From contig JABIHN010000007.1 of the NCBI GenBank assembly GCA_018649625.1, positions 1 through 64,000 of the forward strand: 64,000 nucleotides of DNA, read 5' to 3'. Source of the stretch: Fidelibacterota bacterium. GTDB taxonomy: Bacteria > Fidelibacterota > Marinisomatia > Marinisomatales > UBA1611. The position numbers and the translations under genes are program-made. This document shows positions 54,828 through 64,000 of the stretch, one piece after another (within the stretch, counting starts at the first letter, position 1; the number at the start of each line of letters is the position of its first letter). The notes below the pieces were generated by a model that saw only the letters and a list, made by a program, of their open reading frames with translations, ran no database searches and was not told where the DNA came from.

Positions 54828-57230
54828 ATGAATAAAATAATTAGAATATCTATTTACTTATCAAGTGCCTTACTTTTTAGCCAAGAATTATTTGATCCAT
54901 ATGAAGTTCACTCCCTAAATATTGAATTTTATAATTCAAATTATGATTCTATTCTACAAGCACAATGGCAAGCACATGATAAATCATATGAATTAGCGTC
55001 TTTAATTTTCAATGGAGATACATTAGATAGTGTTGGTGTTCGCTACAAAGGCAGTTCAACCTATTATTATACATTAGAAACTAATAGTCCTAAATTCCCA
55101 TTAAATATTGATTTAGATCTAATATATGAAGATCAAGAGCTTATGGGCTACAATAAAATAAAATTATCGAGTTCAATATTTGACCCTACATTTGTGCGAG
55201 AAACCTTAGGATATTTAACGACATCTTATTATCTCCCAACATCACAAACGGGGTATATGAATGTAAGTATTAACGATGAATTGACTGGGTTATATATTTC
55301 AGTTGAATCAGTCAATAAATCTTTTTTATCAAAACATTTTGGAAATAATCAGGGCGCTTTTTTCAAATGCGAACCCCAGTCACAATTTGGAGAAGATAAT
55401 TGGGAAAATCCAGATTTGACTTGGCATGGAACTGATTCAACACTTGATGTGTATCAACTTAGTTATGAATTAAAATCTGATACGGGATGGGACGATTTAT
55501 TAGACCTGATATATACTCTTAATTTTGAAATAAACCAGATTGAAAATATTTTGAATGTTGACCGAGTATTATGGTTTTTTGCTGCTTCAACCGTTTTACC
55601 AGATTTAGATACTTATAATGGATTTTGGATTCATAATTATTACCTTTACCAAAATACTATCAGTGGTCAATTTGAAATAATTCCCTGGGATAAAGATCAT
55701 TCTTTTGGTGGAGCTCTTGTCAATTTTGTTGATGAAGTAGAAGAAATTTATGAATGGGACCCATTTATTTATGAGAATGATGTTTCAAGACCTTTATTTA
55801 GTCGCTTAATGTCAGTCCCCATTTATAAAAAGTATTTTAGCGCTCACATTCGTACAATTGTGAATGATATTTATAACGCAAATTATATTCAATCACTTGC
55901 TTATGGAATTCAAGATTCAATTGAAACTTATGCAGCCAATGATCCCAATTTATTTCCATTTTTTGGGAATGGTGAATATTTTCAATACAATGTAGATAAT
56001 TTTTTATTGACAGGTTTAGGATTAGATTTTTGTGGAATTATTCCAACGGTAGAAGCTAGAAGGTCTTATTTGTTGAGTCACAATGAAATAGATAAGGTTA
56101 CACCAGTGATTGCAAACGTAATACAATCCGTAGATATTCCAATCGCAGGAGAAGATGTTTACATTACAGCAGAAGTGACGGAAGGTACACTTGTAGAACT
56201 TATGTGGACTATTAGCGCTGTGAACACTCATTTTTCATTTACTGAAATGTTTGATGATGGAGCGCATGAAGATGGAGAAGCTGGAGATGGTAATTATGGA
56301 GCACTCATCCCAAATCAAGAGTGGGGAGCAGTTGTTAAGTATTATGTAAGAGCTCAAAATGATGAAGCGTTAAGTTTAAGTCCGGAATTTGCTGAACAGG
56401 ATTTTTATGAATTTAGTCTTGGCAATCAAACATTATCAGATTCGACACTTATTATTAATGAAATCAATTATAATTCATCTGATAATTTCGATGCGGGTGA
56501 TTGGGTAGAATTATATAACGCTTCCAGTTTATTAATGGATATAAGTGAGTGGCGTTTTAAAGATGAAGACGATGATCATAGTTTTATTCTTCCTGAAAAT
56601 ACGATTATAGAACCAGGTGAATATCTAGTTTTAAGTAAGGATTCATTATCATTTACATCTTTTTTTCCTGAAGTAGAAAATTTTGTAGGAGAAATTGATT
56701 TTGGTTTTAGTGGTGGTGGTGAATTGTTAAGGTTGTATGATGAAAATGGTATTTTGGTTGATTCCGTTCGTTATGATGATTCTAACCCATGGCCAAATGG
56801 ACCTGATGGAAATGGTCCAACATTAGAATTAATTAACCCATATTTTGATAATGCAATAGCTGATAGCTGGGCTTCTTCAATAGGGAATGGTTCTCCGGGA
56901 ACAGTCAATACATCTTATTTATCGAAAGATAAAGATGCTGAAATACAAGCGACTGATTATTACTTACATCAGAATTATCCAAATCCTTTTAATCCAACAA
57001 CAACAATACAATATGATTTACCCGAAGATTCACAGGTGAATATAGTTATTTATAATATTAAGGGACGGGAGATTAAAACATTGGTAAACCATCAACAAAA
57101 TGCTGGTTTCAAGTCAGTGGTTTGGGATGCAACCAATGATTTAGGGCAACCCGTTAGCGCAGGAGTATATTTGTATAGAATCTCTGCCGGAGATTCCCAA
57201 TCGGTTAAGAAAATGGTTTTGTTGAAATAA
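54828..57230 (+). CDS. CotH-family kinase-like secreted protein with lamin-tail domain and C-terminal sorting domain
   Basis: GVRYKGSSTYY, FEIIPWDKDHSFGGA (CotH); LIINEINYNSSDNFDAGDWVELYN (LTD); [19 protein letters not shown]. Confidence 0.9.
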   Translation: MNKIIRISIYLSSALLFSQELFDPYEVHSLNIEFYNSNYDSILQAQWQAHDKSYELASLIFNGDTLDSVGVRYKGSSTYYYTLETNSPKFPLNIDLDLIYEDQELMGYNKIKLSSSIFDPTFVRETLGYLTTSYYLPTSQTGYMNVSINDELTGLYISVESVNKSFLSKHFGNNQGAFFKCEPQSQFGEDNWENPDLTWHGTDSTLDVYQLSYELKSDTGWDDLLDLIYTLNFEINQIENILNVDRVLWFFAASTVLPDLDTYNGFWIHNYYLYQNTISGQFEIIPWDKDHSFGGALVNFVDEVEEIYEWDPFIYENDVSRPLFSRLMSVPIYKKYFSAHIRTIVNDIYNANYIQSLAYGIQDSIETYAANDPNLFPFFGNGEYFQYNVDNFLLTGLGLDFCGIIPTVEARRSYLLSHNEIDKVTPVIANVIQSVDIPIAGEDVYITAEVTEGTLVELMWTISAVNTHFSFTEMFDDGAHEDGEAGDGNYGALIPNQEWGAVVKYYVRAQNDEALSLSPEFAEQDFYEFSLGNQTLSDSTLIINEINYNSSDNFDAGDWVELYNASSLLMDISEWRFKDEDDDHSFILPENTIIEPGEYLVLSKDSLSFTSFFPEVENFVGEIDFGFSGGGELLRLYDENGILVDSVRYDDSNPWPNGPDGNGPTLELINPYFDNAIADSWASSIGNGSPGTVNTSYLSKDKDAEIQATDYYLHQNYPNPFNPTTTIQYDLPEDSQVNIVIYNIKGREIKTLVNHQQNAGFKSVVWDATNDLGQPVSAGVYLYRISAGDSQSVKKMVLLK

Positions 57231-57252
57231 GTCGCACCATAATTTGATACTT

Positions 57253-57284
57253 AAAAAGGGACGGTTTTATCGTCCCTTTTCATT
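57253..57284 (+). terminator. Rho-independent terminator
   Basis: AAAAAGGGACG-GTTTTAT-CGTCCCTTTTCATT. Confidence 0.8.
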
Positions 57285-57528
57285 TCACACCCAAAAATTG
57301 TTGCACTCCAAAGTATGGATATGATAAAAATTCGAGTTATGACTTTATCCCTTATATTATGAAAAATCTGTCCAAATTATAGGGTCCACTTCTGTAAATG
57401 GATAACAGATTCTTTTCAAAGAACACTGCATATAAAATTTCTAATATTTGTGAATCGGATTAGTTGAATGTAGATTGCATCTTCAATTTTTTAAATTAAA
57501 TATATATAAAAAAACGGATAAGAAGATA

Positions 57529-59760
57529 ATGAAGAACTGTTTTATAGTATTATTAGGATTAACGATTACAATTAATGCGCAAACAATATTATTAAATGAT
57601 AGGGTTGTTAAGGATCCAATCATAGAAAATAATACCCCACGGGCTTTTCTGGATAGAGATGAAAAAATACCTGTTAGGATTTTTGAAATATCGAACACAG
57701 AAGACTTATCCGAAGGTGTTAGAATTGAAAATTCTTGGAGTGGTCGCTATTCTCAAAGATATTTGGGTGTTTGTCCGCCAGATTCAATGTATTATGATTC
57801 ATCAAGTTGGGATTATTACAGCTATTTTAATCAATGTATGGCTGAATATGCCGTTGAAGAAATGAATCTACAACTTTCTTATCTTCCCAATATACCATCA
57901 GAAATATTTGAACTTGTTTCTTATGAAAGGATACATGATTCGGTTAATTATGATTCCCCAGATGGACATACAATGCTTTCTCAATATCATGCGGATACAA
58001 CGATTAACACATCAGGCTCTCTAAATATTATTATTACTAATTCAATGGCGAATAATCTTTTAGGAACAACTTATCTATACCAAGATGCTGTTGATGAAAA
58101 TGGTGCAATACTTATTGTTGAAAGTGAGCATACTCCTATAGTGATTATTCATGAACTTGGACATTTATTAGGTTTCCCCCATTTATTAGAAGATAGCGAA
58201 CAAATAACTTTTGCAGGAGAGACTATTTCAATTGATGCAATTCCCGGCCCCAATTGTGAGCCAAACTATATGTCATCTTGGGATAATGATAATTGTTCTT
58301 TTCCAAATCCCAATGCTGTTAAATATGGCGATATGAATGGAGATGGTATAATGGACCTTGTATCTGCAAGCTCTGTGAGAGTTGGTTCAAGCGGAAAATT
58401 CGCATGGCATGAAGGCAATGGAATGGGAGACTTTACGCACCATTTAATTTCGAATACACCAGATGCGTATTTAGTTGAAATAGGAGATATTGACCTTGAT
58501 GGTGATTTAGACTTTGCAACCGCTGCTTCTGATATATTTGATTCGAATGGTCACTTTTCTTGGTATGAAAATGATGGCGCAGGTGTTTTTACGGAACATA
58601 TTTTTTCAGAAAATCACCCTGGTGCTTCTTCGGTTAAAATCATTGATTTAGATGGTGATGGAGACATGGATTTGGTTTGTGGCTCAAAGGGTGATTCCAA
58701 TATAACGCTCCTGATTAATGACGGGAATGAATCTTTTACAGAACTAAATATTACGCCATCTCAAGGCGATGTATTTGATGTGACCATTGGCGATATAAAT
58801 GGCGATGGGAATCTAGATTTAATTGTTGTAGGAAGTGAATATGTTAAAACACTCTCATGGTTTGAGAGTGATGGTTCCGGTTCTTTTACGGAGCATCTAG
58901 TTTCTGATCATGCAAAAGTTGCAGCAATTCCAATCGATATGGATGGCGATGGTGACTTAGATATCGTTAGTTTTGGAGATCGACTGACTCTTTTCTACAA
59001 TGATGGAAACGGTGGATTTGCTAATTCACTTGAGCTTGGTTGGGGCTGGGATCTTGGATATTATAATCCAAAAGAACTTTCTATCATAGATATAGATGGT
59101 GATTCTGACGTCGATATTGTGGCGTCTTATATGAATGGCGTAGCTTTATTTATGCAGGATTCAGGTAATTTATTAGGCGCAATTTCAATTTATAGTGGAA
59201 GTAGTATTAATAATAGTCTCCCAATCCAAATGAATGATGACAATCATTGGGATATTATTGTGAGCGAGCATGATCCTTACCATATTGACAATGATAATGA
59301 TTTATTTTGGCTTGAAGGAGATGGAAATAATAGTTGGGAAATCGAACACGGAATTACTGAATTGTTGAGGTTAAGCCTTAATACATCTCAACATGGTGCA
59401 GTTTTTGGCGAAATTTTAAATTCATGGTTAGATTATCATTATAATTATTTTGATTTGGCGATTAATGACGATTTATTGCCTTTATCATTTGCCTTACATC
59501 AGAACTATCCAAACCCATTTAACCCAACGACAACACTTCAATATGATTTACCCGAAGATGCAAAAGTTAAGATTATGATTTATGATTTGATGGGAAGACA
59601 AGTCAAAACATTAGTCAACAATCAGCAAAGTGCTGGATTTAAATCGATTATTTGGGGTGCAACCAATGATTTAGGTCAACCCGTGAGTGCAGGAATGTAT
59701 CTCTATAGAATCTCTGCTGGAGATTTTCATTCAGTTAAGAAAATGATTTTATTAAAATAG
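57529..59760 (+). CDS. Secreted HExxH metalloprotease-like protein with VCBS/FG-GAP repeats and C-terminal sorting domain
   Basis: VIIHELGHLLGFPHLLE; repeats [66 protein letters not shown]; start placed at internal Met before signal peptide. Confidence 0.88.
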   Translation: MKNCFIVLLGLTITINAQTILLNDRVVKDPIIENNTPRAFLDRDEKIPVRIFEISNTEDLSEGVRIENSWSGRYSQRYLGVCPPDSMYYDSSSWDYYSYFNQCMAEYAVEEMNLQLSYLPNIPSEIFELVSYERIHDSVNYDSPDGHTMLSQYHADTTINTSGSLNIIITNSMANNLLGTTYLYQDAVDENGAILIVESEHTPIVIIHELGHLLGFPHLLEDSEQITFAGETISIDAIPGPNCEPNYMSSWDNDNCSFPNPNAVKYGDMNGDGIMDLVSASSVRVGSSGKFAWHEGNGMGDFTHHLISNTPDAYLVEIGDIDLDGDLDFATAASDIFDSNGHFSWYENDGAGVFTEHIFSENHPGASSVKIIDLDGDGDMDLVCGSKGDSNITLLINDGNESFTELNITPSQGDVFDVTIGDINGDGNLDLIVVGSEYVKTLSWFESDGSGSFTEHLVSDHAKVAAIPIDMDGDGDLDIVSFGDRLTLFYNDGNGGFANSLELGWGWDLGYYNPKELSIIDIDGDSDVDIVASYMNGVALFMQDSGNLLGAISIYSGSSINNSLPIQMNDDNHWDIIVSEHDPYHIDNDNDLFWLEGDGNNSWEIEHGITELLRLSLNTSQHGAVFGEILNSWLDYHYNYFDLAINDDLLPLSFALHQNYPNPFNPTTTLQYDLPEDAKVKIMIYDLMGRQVKTLVNNQQSAGFKSIIWGATNDLGQPVSAGMYLYRISAGDFHSVKKMILLK

Positions 59761-59825
59761 GTATGTAAAATAGTTACAGACAAAATTTCCCTTAGTTTAG
59801 TTCAAACTTATATCGGATAATATAC

Positions 59826-59860
59826 AAGCCCTCCGCTAGTTGTCGGAGGGCTTTTTATTT
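59826..59860 (+). terminator. Rho-independent terminator
   Basis: AAGCCCTCCG-CTAGTTGT-CGGAGGGCTTTTTATTT. Confidence 0.85.
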
Positions 59861-59897
59861 ACAATGAAGACCTTATACTCATAAAACTAATAAATTA

Positions 59898-59932
59898 TAT
59901 AATAAACTTATAGTAATGATACGAACGTTCGT
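59898..59932 (+). promoter_or_regulatory. -10 TATAAT followed by perfect palindrome ACGAACGTTCGT, TetR operator candidate
   Basis: TATAAT 59898-59903; ACGAACGTTCGT 59921-59932, 14 nt before the tetR start codon. Confidence 0.65.
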
Positions 59933-59946
59933 GCTAATTTAGGTTT

Positions 59947-60537
59947 ATGATTAAAAGAACTAAAACACGAGAGACCATTTTAAACGAAGCCATTTTTATT
60001 GCCAGTAAAACAGGGTTTGAAGCATTAACCATAGGGAAATTGTCAAAAGCTGTGGGTATGTCTAAAAGCGGACTTTTTGCTCATTTCAATTCTAAAGAGC
60101 AGTTACAGGTAGATTTATTAAAAGCAGTTGAGAAGAAATTTATAGAAATAGTAATCAGACCCTCCTTGCAGGCGCATAGAGGAGAACCAAGAATCCAAGC
60201 ATTTGCAAAAAATTTACTAAAATGGGATGATTCTGAATTTATGCCTGGCGGGTGCATGCTACATACTGCGTCTATTGAATTTGAAGACAGACCCGGACCC
60301 CAAAGAGATTTTTTAGTCCATTATCAAAAATATTGGATCGACTTTTTAGCAAAAGCTGCAAATATAGCCATTGAAGAGGGACACTTTCGTGAAGATTTAG
60401 ATACTCAATTATTTGCATTTGAATTCCATGCTATTTTACCATCATATCACTTTTCATCTAGGTTATTAAATGATTCACAGGCAGAAAACAGGGCTTGGAA
60501 AATGGTGAATAAATTACTGGAAAATGCTCGAATTTAA
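59947..60537 (+). CDS. TetR/AcrR family transcriptional regulator
   Basis: RETILNEAIFIASKTGFEALTIGKLSKAVGMSKSGLFAHFNSKEQLQVDLL. Confidence 0.95.
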   Translation: MIKRTKTRETILNEAIFIASKTGFEALTIGKLSKAVGMSKSGLFAHFNSKEQLQVDLLKAVEKKFIEIVIRPSLQAHRGEPRIQAFAKNLLKWDDSEFMPGGCMLHTASIEFEDRPGPQRDFLVHYQKYWIDFLAKAANIAIEEGHFREDLDTQLFAFEFHAILPSYHFSSRLLNDSQAENRAWKMVNKLLENARI

Positions 60538-60545
60538 TTTATTTC

Positions 60546-61535
60546 ATGAAATATATAATCAAAATAATAGCGTTGTGTGTTATATTATCTCAAACATTTT
60601 TATTTGCTGATGGGCCATATTCTGTTGGAATAGTAACAGAAGCGGACGGATTAAGAAATGGACCTGATTATCAAGGTGGAATTGTTTATTTCCCAATTGA
60701 CGCAGAAGGACCACTCTCAACAATTGTAATGGTTCCCGGTTGGATGAGGGATATTTCATCTATAGAAACATGGGGACCTTTTTTAGCATCTTACGGTATT
60801 GTGACTATATTTGTAAATGTGAATTGGATATGGGAATACTCAATGCCAAGAGCGTATGCATTGCTGGATGGGATTGTCACAATCCAAGAAGAGAATGTTA
60901 GAGATGGTTCACCATTATTTGGCCATCTCGACCTGGAGCAGATCGCAGTTGGTGGCTGGTCCATGGGTGGTGGCGGTGCCTTGTTAGCAGCTGGCTTAGA
61001 CTCATCTCTTAAAGCGGTTTTGGCTTTAGCGCCTTATTTAGAAAGTGACTATGTTTCACCTGAAGTTTTGAATCAAGATGCGCCTGTTATATTTTTGAGT
61101 GGTGAATATGATGACGAAGCTCCAAATGCTCAGCATACAAATGTTTTTTTTGTATTCACCCCAGAAACAACACCTAAATTATTATTTGAGATTGCAGGCG
61201 GGAGCCATTCAACTGTAACAAACCCTAACAATAATGTGGACATGGGTTTAAAAGCCTTGTATTGGATCGAAAATTTTGTTCGGAATGATCCCACAAATTG
61301 CAGTTTATTGTTAGAAGTCCCACCTTCAGCTTCACTTTTTGCTACCAATGTGGTGTGCCAAACTGTGGGGGATTTAAATAGTGATGAAGAGATTGATATC
61401 TTTGATGTTCTCTATATCGTTGATTTAATTATAAACAGTTCAAGTTATAATGGCCAAGCAGACTTTAACCATGATGATTCAATTGATATGTTGGATGTTG
61501 TTACAATGCTTAATTTTATTTTGAATGGATCGTAA
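60546..61535 (+). CDS. PETase/cutinase-like alpha/beta hydrolase with C-terminal dockerin-like domain
   Basis: DGPYSVG...GGIVYFPIDAEGPLSTIVMVPGWMRDISSIETWGPFLASYGIVTIFVNVN; GGWSMGGGGALLAAGLDSSLKAVLALAPY; GEYDDEAP; IAGGSHS; GDLNSDEEIDIFDVLYIVDLI. Confidence 0.88.
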   Translation: MKYIIKIIALCVILSQTFLFADGPYSVGIVTEADGLRNGPDYQGGIVYFPIDAEGPLSTIVMVPGWMRDISSIETWGPFLASYGIVTIFVNVNWIWEYSMPRAYALLDGIVTIQEENVRDGSPLFGHLDLEQIAVGGWSMGGGGALLAAGLDSSLKAVLALAPYLESDYVSPEVLNQDAPVIFLSGEYDDEAPNAQHTNVFFVFTPETTPKLLFEIAGGSHSTVTNPNNNVDMGLKALYWIENFVRNDPTNCSLLLEVPPSASLFATNVVCQTVGDLNSDEEIDIFDVLYIVDLIINSSSYNGQADFNHDDSIDMLDVVTMLNFILNGS

Positions 61536-61540
61536 ACTGA

Positions 61541-61717
61541 ATCGTAGTTGATGGACGCTTATATGGAAAACATCTTGGTGAATTTCAGGGCAATGAAACT
61601 ACAGGTAAAGATGTGGAATTTCCATTCATCGACTTTTATCCCTTTGATAAAACAAATAAACTCATCTCAGAGCGTGTGGTTATGAATCTGGGTGCATTAA
61701 TTAATAAACAGCAGTAA
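61541..61717 (+). pseudogene. C-terminal remnant of SnoaL/NTF2-like protein
   Basis: VVDGRLYGKHLGEFQGNETTGKDVEFPFIDFYPFDKTNKLISERVVMNLGALINKQQ* without start codon. Confidence 0.55.
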
Positions 61718-61767
61718 TGATTATTGAAATATTGAAAATTAATAACAATTAGAAAAGGAGCCATAAA

Positions 61768-62517
61768 ATGAAAAATATATTTATATTAATCACTGTATGT
61801 ACCGTGGGATATACTCAATGCCTTGGAGACATGAATAGAGATGGTATTAAGGATGTTTTAGATATCCTTATCTTGGTGGATGATATTCTTGATGGTAATG
61901 GTGAATGTGATGAGATTACTGAGGTATGTGTGGATATTGACGGAAATTTTTATAGTACCGTTCAAATTGGCAACCAACTGTGGATGTCAGAAAACCTTAA
62001 AACTACTCATTATAATAATGGGGATGAAATACCTACCGGTTTAACTGATGGGGAGTGGCAAATTGCCACCAGTGGTGCCCTAGCCGTCTATGATGATAAT
62101 GAATCAAATGTAGATATATATGGCAGATTATATAACTGGTATGCCGTAGATGATAGCAGATGTGTATGCCCTGAAAACTTTCATATACCTACCGATGAAG
62201 AATACATTCTATTAATAGACTATTTAGGTGGCAATGACATTGCAGGTGGTAAAATGAAAGAAGCAGGCTTAGAACATTGGGATAGCCCCAATACGGGAGC
62301 TACCAATGAGAGTGGATTTTCTGGGCTTCCCGGTGGATTCCGTAATATGACTGGAGGCTATGTCGATATGGGTAGTCTTGGTGTATTTAGGTCGTCCTCA
62401 GAGTACAATAGCTATCAAGCCTGGTACCATGCCCTGTATTACAGCGATTCAGTGGCTTACTGGGACTTCAACATGCAGAAAAATTCCGGCAACTCTGTTC
62501 GTTGTATTGGGGACTAA
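61768..62517 (+). CDS. FISUMP-domain secreted protein with N-terminal dockerin-like segment
   Basis: GDMNRDGIKDVLDILILVDDIL; QLWMSENLKTTHYNNGDEIP...YGRLYNWYAVDD...GFHIPTDEE-like; NSGNSVRCIGD. Confidence 0.88.
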   Translation: MKNIFILITVCTVGYTQCLGDMNRDGIKDVLDILILVDDILDGNGECDEITEVCVDIDGNFYSTVQIGNQLWMSENLKTTHYNNGDEIPTGLTDGEWQIATSGALAVYDDNESNVDIYGRLYNWYAVDDSRCVCPENFHIPTDEEYILLIDYLGGNDIAGGKMKEAGLEHWDSPNTGATNESGFSGLPGGFRNMTGGYVDMGSLGVFRSSSEYNSYQAWYHALYYSDSVAYWDFNMQKNSGNSVRCIGD

Positions 62518-62563
62518 CTCACTGCCTGAGGACCTCTGTATAAAGTGAATTCTGAATCATACC

Positions 62564-62665
62564 ATGGGCAGCCAAATTACCGGTGATGTGAATGGTGATG
62601 GCTCATTAAATATTTTAGATATTGTGGCCATCTTGTTAGTTATAGGGGGAATTGAATTAATATAA
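62564..62665 (+). pseudogene. Orphan dockerin-like fragment
   Basis: [33 protein letters not shown]. Confidence 0.55.
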
Positions 62666-62678
62666 ATTGGAGAATAAA

Positions 62679-64000
62679 ATGAAAAAAATATTAATATCAC
62701 TAATCATTACATTTGGCTTTATACATGCAGAAGAGTGGATATACTTTAATAATATGACAAATTTCGAATATAACTATGGTGTTACAGATGTGGATTATAG
62801 CGTGACCAGAATTTCTCCCGATGGATCTGTCAGTGAAATAATTTTAGAAGACATTCCGTATTCCGATATCTCTGAAGATGGTACCAAATTATTGTACATT
62901 GAATATGAACAAATTGAAGATGTAAACTGGGATATGGTTGAACCAGTAAATTTTAGTATTTACAATACTGAAACATCGGAAACCATCAGTTCAATAACCG
63001 GTATTAATCCGGTATTTGCAAGATTTACCCATGATGAAGATATTGTGCTATATATGGAAGGATCTCAATATTATCCGGATTTGCAATTATATAAATATTC
63101 TTTCGCTGATAGTTCAAGCACTATGTTAAGTGACTCATTGAGTTTCGTTTTTGATAATATGACACTTTCACCGAATGGACAACACGTGCTCTATTTTAAA
63201 CAAACTGAAGATGAAAATACAGAAGATAATTATATTGATTATGAAGTTATCGTTTCCCACATTGAAACCGGCGAATCAACTACATTAACAACAATCCCTT
63301 ATTATAACAATGTTGGTTCATTCTGGCGTAATAACCCGATTTGGAGTGATAATGGTTTTATTTACTTAACTTTTCTTGATGATAATAATTGTGTTCAGCT
63401 TAGTAGAATTCACAGTTCGTTAGGCACTATAACGCAATTAACAGATAATCCATGTACAAGTGAAATAGGCTATTATTGTGTACCATCTATTTTAAATACA
63501 AAAGAAACTGATTTAGACAAAATTGTTTATACAACCTGTAGTGATTCACTTTTGAGTAACGAACATTGGATTTATGATATTGCCTCTAATGAATCTTCCT
63601 ATCTTGGATATTTTGGTGGTGAAAATTTTGTATCAATTGCCATGTATCAATCATGGTCACCAGATGGAACAAAAGTTTCATTTAGTGAATACTTAATTGG
63701 TGGTATGATTGCGGTGCCAGGATATATGAGAATATATGATACGGTTACTGAAAGTATCGATACCGTGGGGAATGTCCTTAATATAGATGATCCTGAATCA
63801 TATTATGTAGCATCACCATTAATTTGGGTGGGAGAGTCAGATGTGAGTATTGTTGAACCAATTGATCTCTTGCCAACACAACTATCTTTAGAGCAAAATT
63901 ATCCAAATCCATTTAATCCGACAACAACTCTTCGATACGATTTACCAGAAGATGCAGACGTACGGATTATGATTTATAATATTAAGGGACGGGAGATTAA
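62679..64000 (+). CDS. Secreted TolB/WD40-like protein with C-terminal sorting domain, partial, runs off right edge
   Basis: [50 protein letters not shown]...[14 protein letters not shown]...[34 protein letters not shown]. Confidence 0.8.
   Translation, partial: MKKILISLIITFGFIHAEEWIYFNNMTNFEYNYGVTDVDYSVTRISPDGSVSEIILEDIPYSDISEDGTKLLYIEYEQIEDVNWDMVEPVNFSIYNTETSETISSITGINPVFARFTHDEDIVLYMEGSQYYPDLQLYKYSFADSSSTMLSDSLSFVFDNMTLSPNGQHVLYFKQTEDENTEDNYIDYEVIVSHIETGESTTLTTIPYYNNVGSFWRNNPIWSDNGFIYLTFLDDNNCVQLSRIHSSLGTITQLTDNPCTSEIGYYCVPSILNTKETDLDKIVYTTCSDSLLSNEHWIYDIASNESSYLGYFGGENFVSIAMYQSWSPDGTKVSFSEYLIGGMIAVPGYMRIYDTVTESIDTVGNVLNIDDPESYYVASPLIWVGESDVSIVEPIDLLPTQLSLEQNYPNPFNPTTTLRYDLPEDADVRIMIYNIKGREI

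Overview
AT-rich 64 kb window. The protein style suggests the FCB superphylum, probably Candidatus Marinimicrobia/SAR406-like: many secreted proteins end in '[10 protein letters not shown]...' type IX-like sorting domains, and dockerin-like and FISUMP domains occur. This taxonomic call is inference. Main blocks: (1) ~1-27 kb, a large peptidoglycan scavenging/recycling island (GHL10-like hydrolase, amidase_3, SSS symporter, AnmK, U32 peptidase, NagB, M14 peptidases including an MpaA-like one, two S66 LD-carboxypeptidases, VanX-like dipeptidase, SpmA/SpmB-like pair, PBP4/DacB, LysA, DUF1460-like, NagB-LmbE fusion). (2) 27.5-29.7 kb, a tightly coupled operon hlyIII / selenocysteine peroxiredoxin / SelW-like selenoprotein / cyclase. 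Both selenoproteins have in-frame TGA at the redox-active position and a stem-loop whose apical loop starts 21 nt after the UGA; the supplied ORF track splits or misses them. (3) 31.3-41.4 kb, a TetR-headed menaquinone operon (ubiE, thioesterase, menF, menD, menB, menA, a toroid protein, a menC-menE fusion) peppered with short ACACAGAG-type dispersed repeats, some inside genes or supplying start codons. (4) 41.6-47.2 kb, an intact GxxExxY cassette, a 47-aa peptide, lexA, a decayed second GxxExxY cassette, a Y-family ImuB-like protein lacking catalytic carboxylates, and dnaE2. (5) 47-64 kb, a PfkB/FeS-glycosylase-like fusion, a cytochrome/YceI/DUF5777 cluster, CotH and VCBS secreted proteins, and a TetR-linked PETase/cutinase-like hydrolase with a dockerin-like tail. 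No rRNA, tRNA or CRISPR was recognised.
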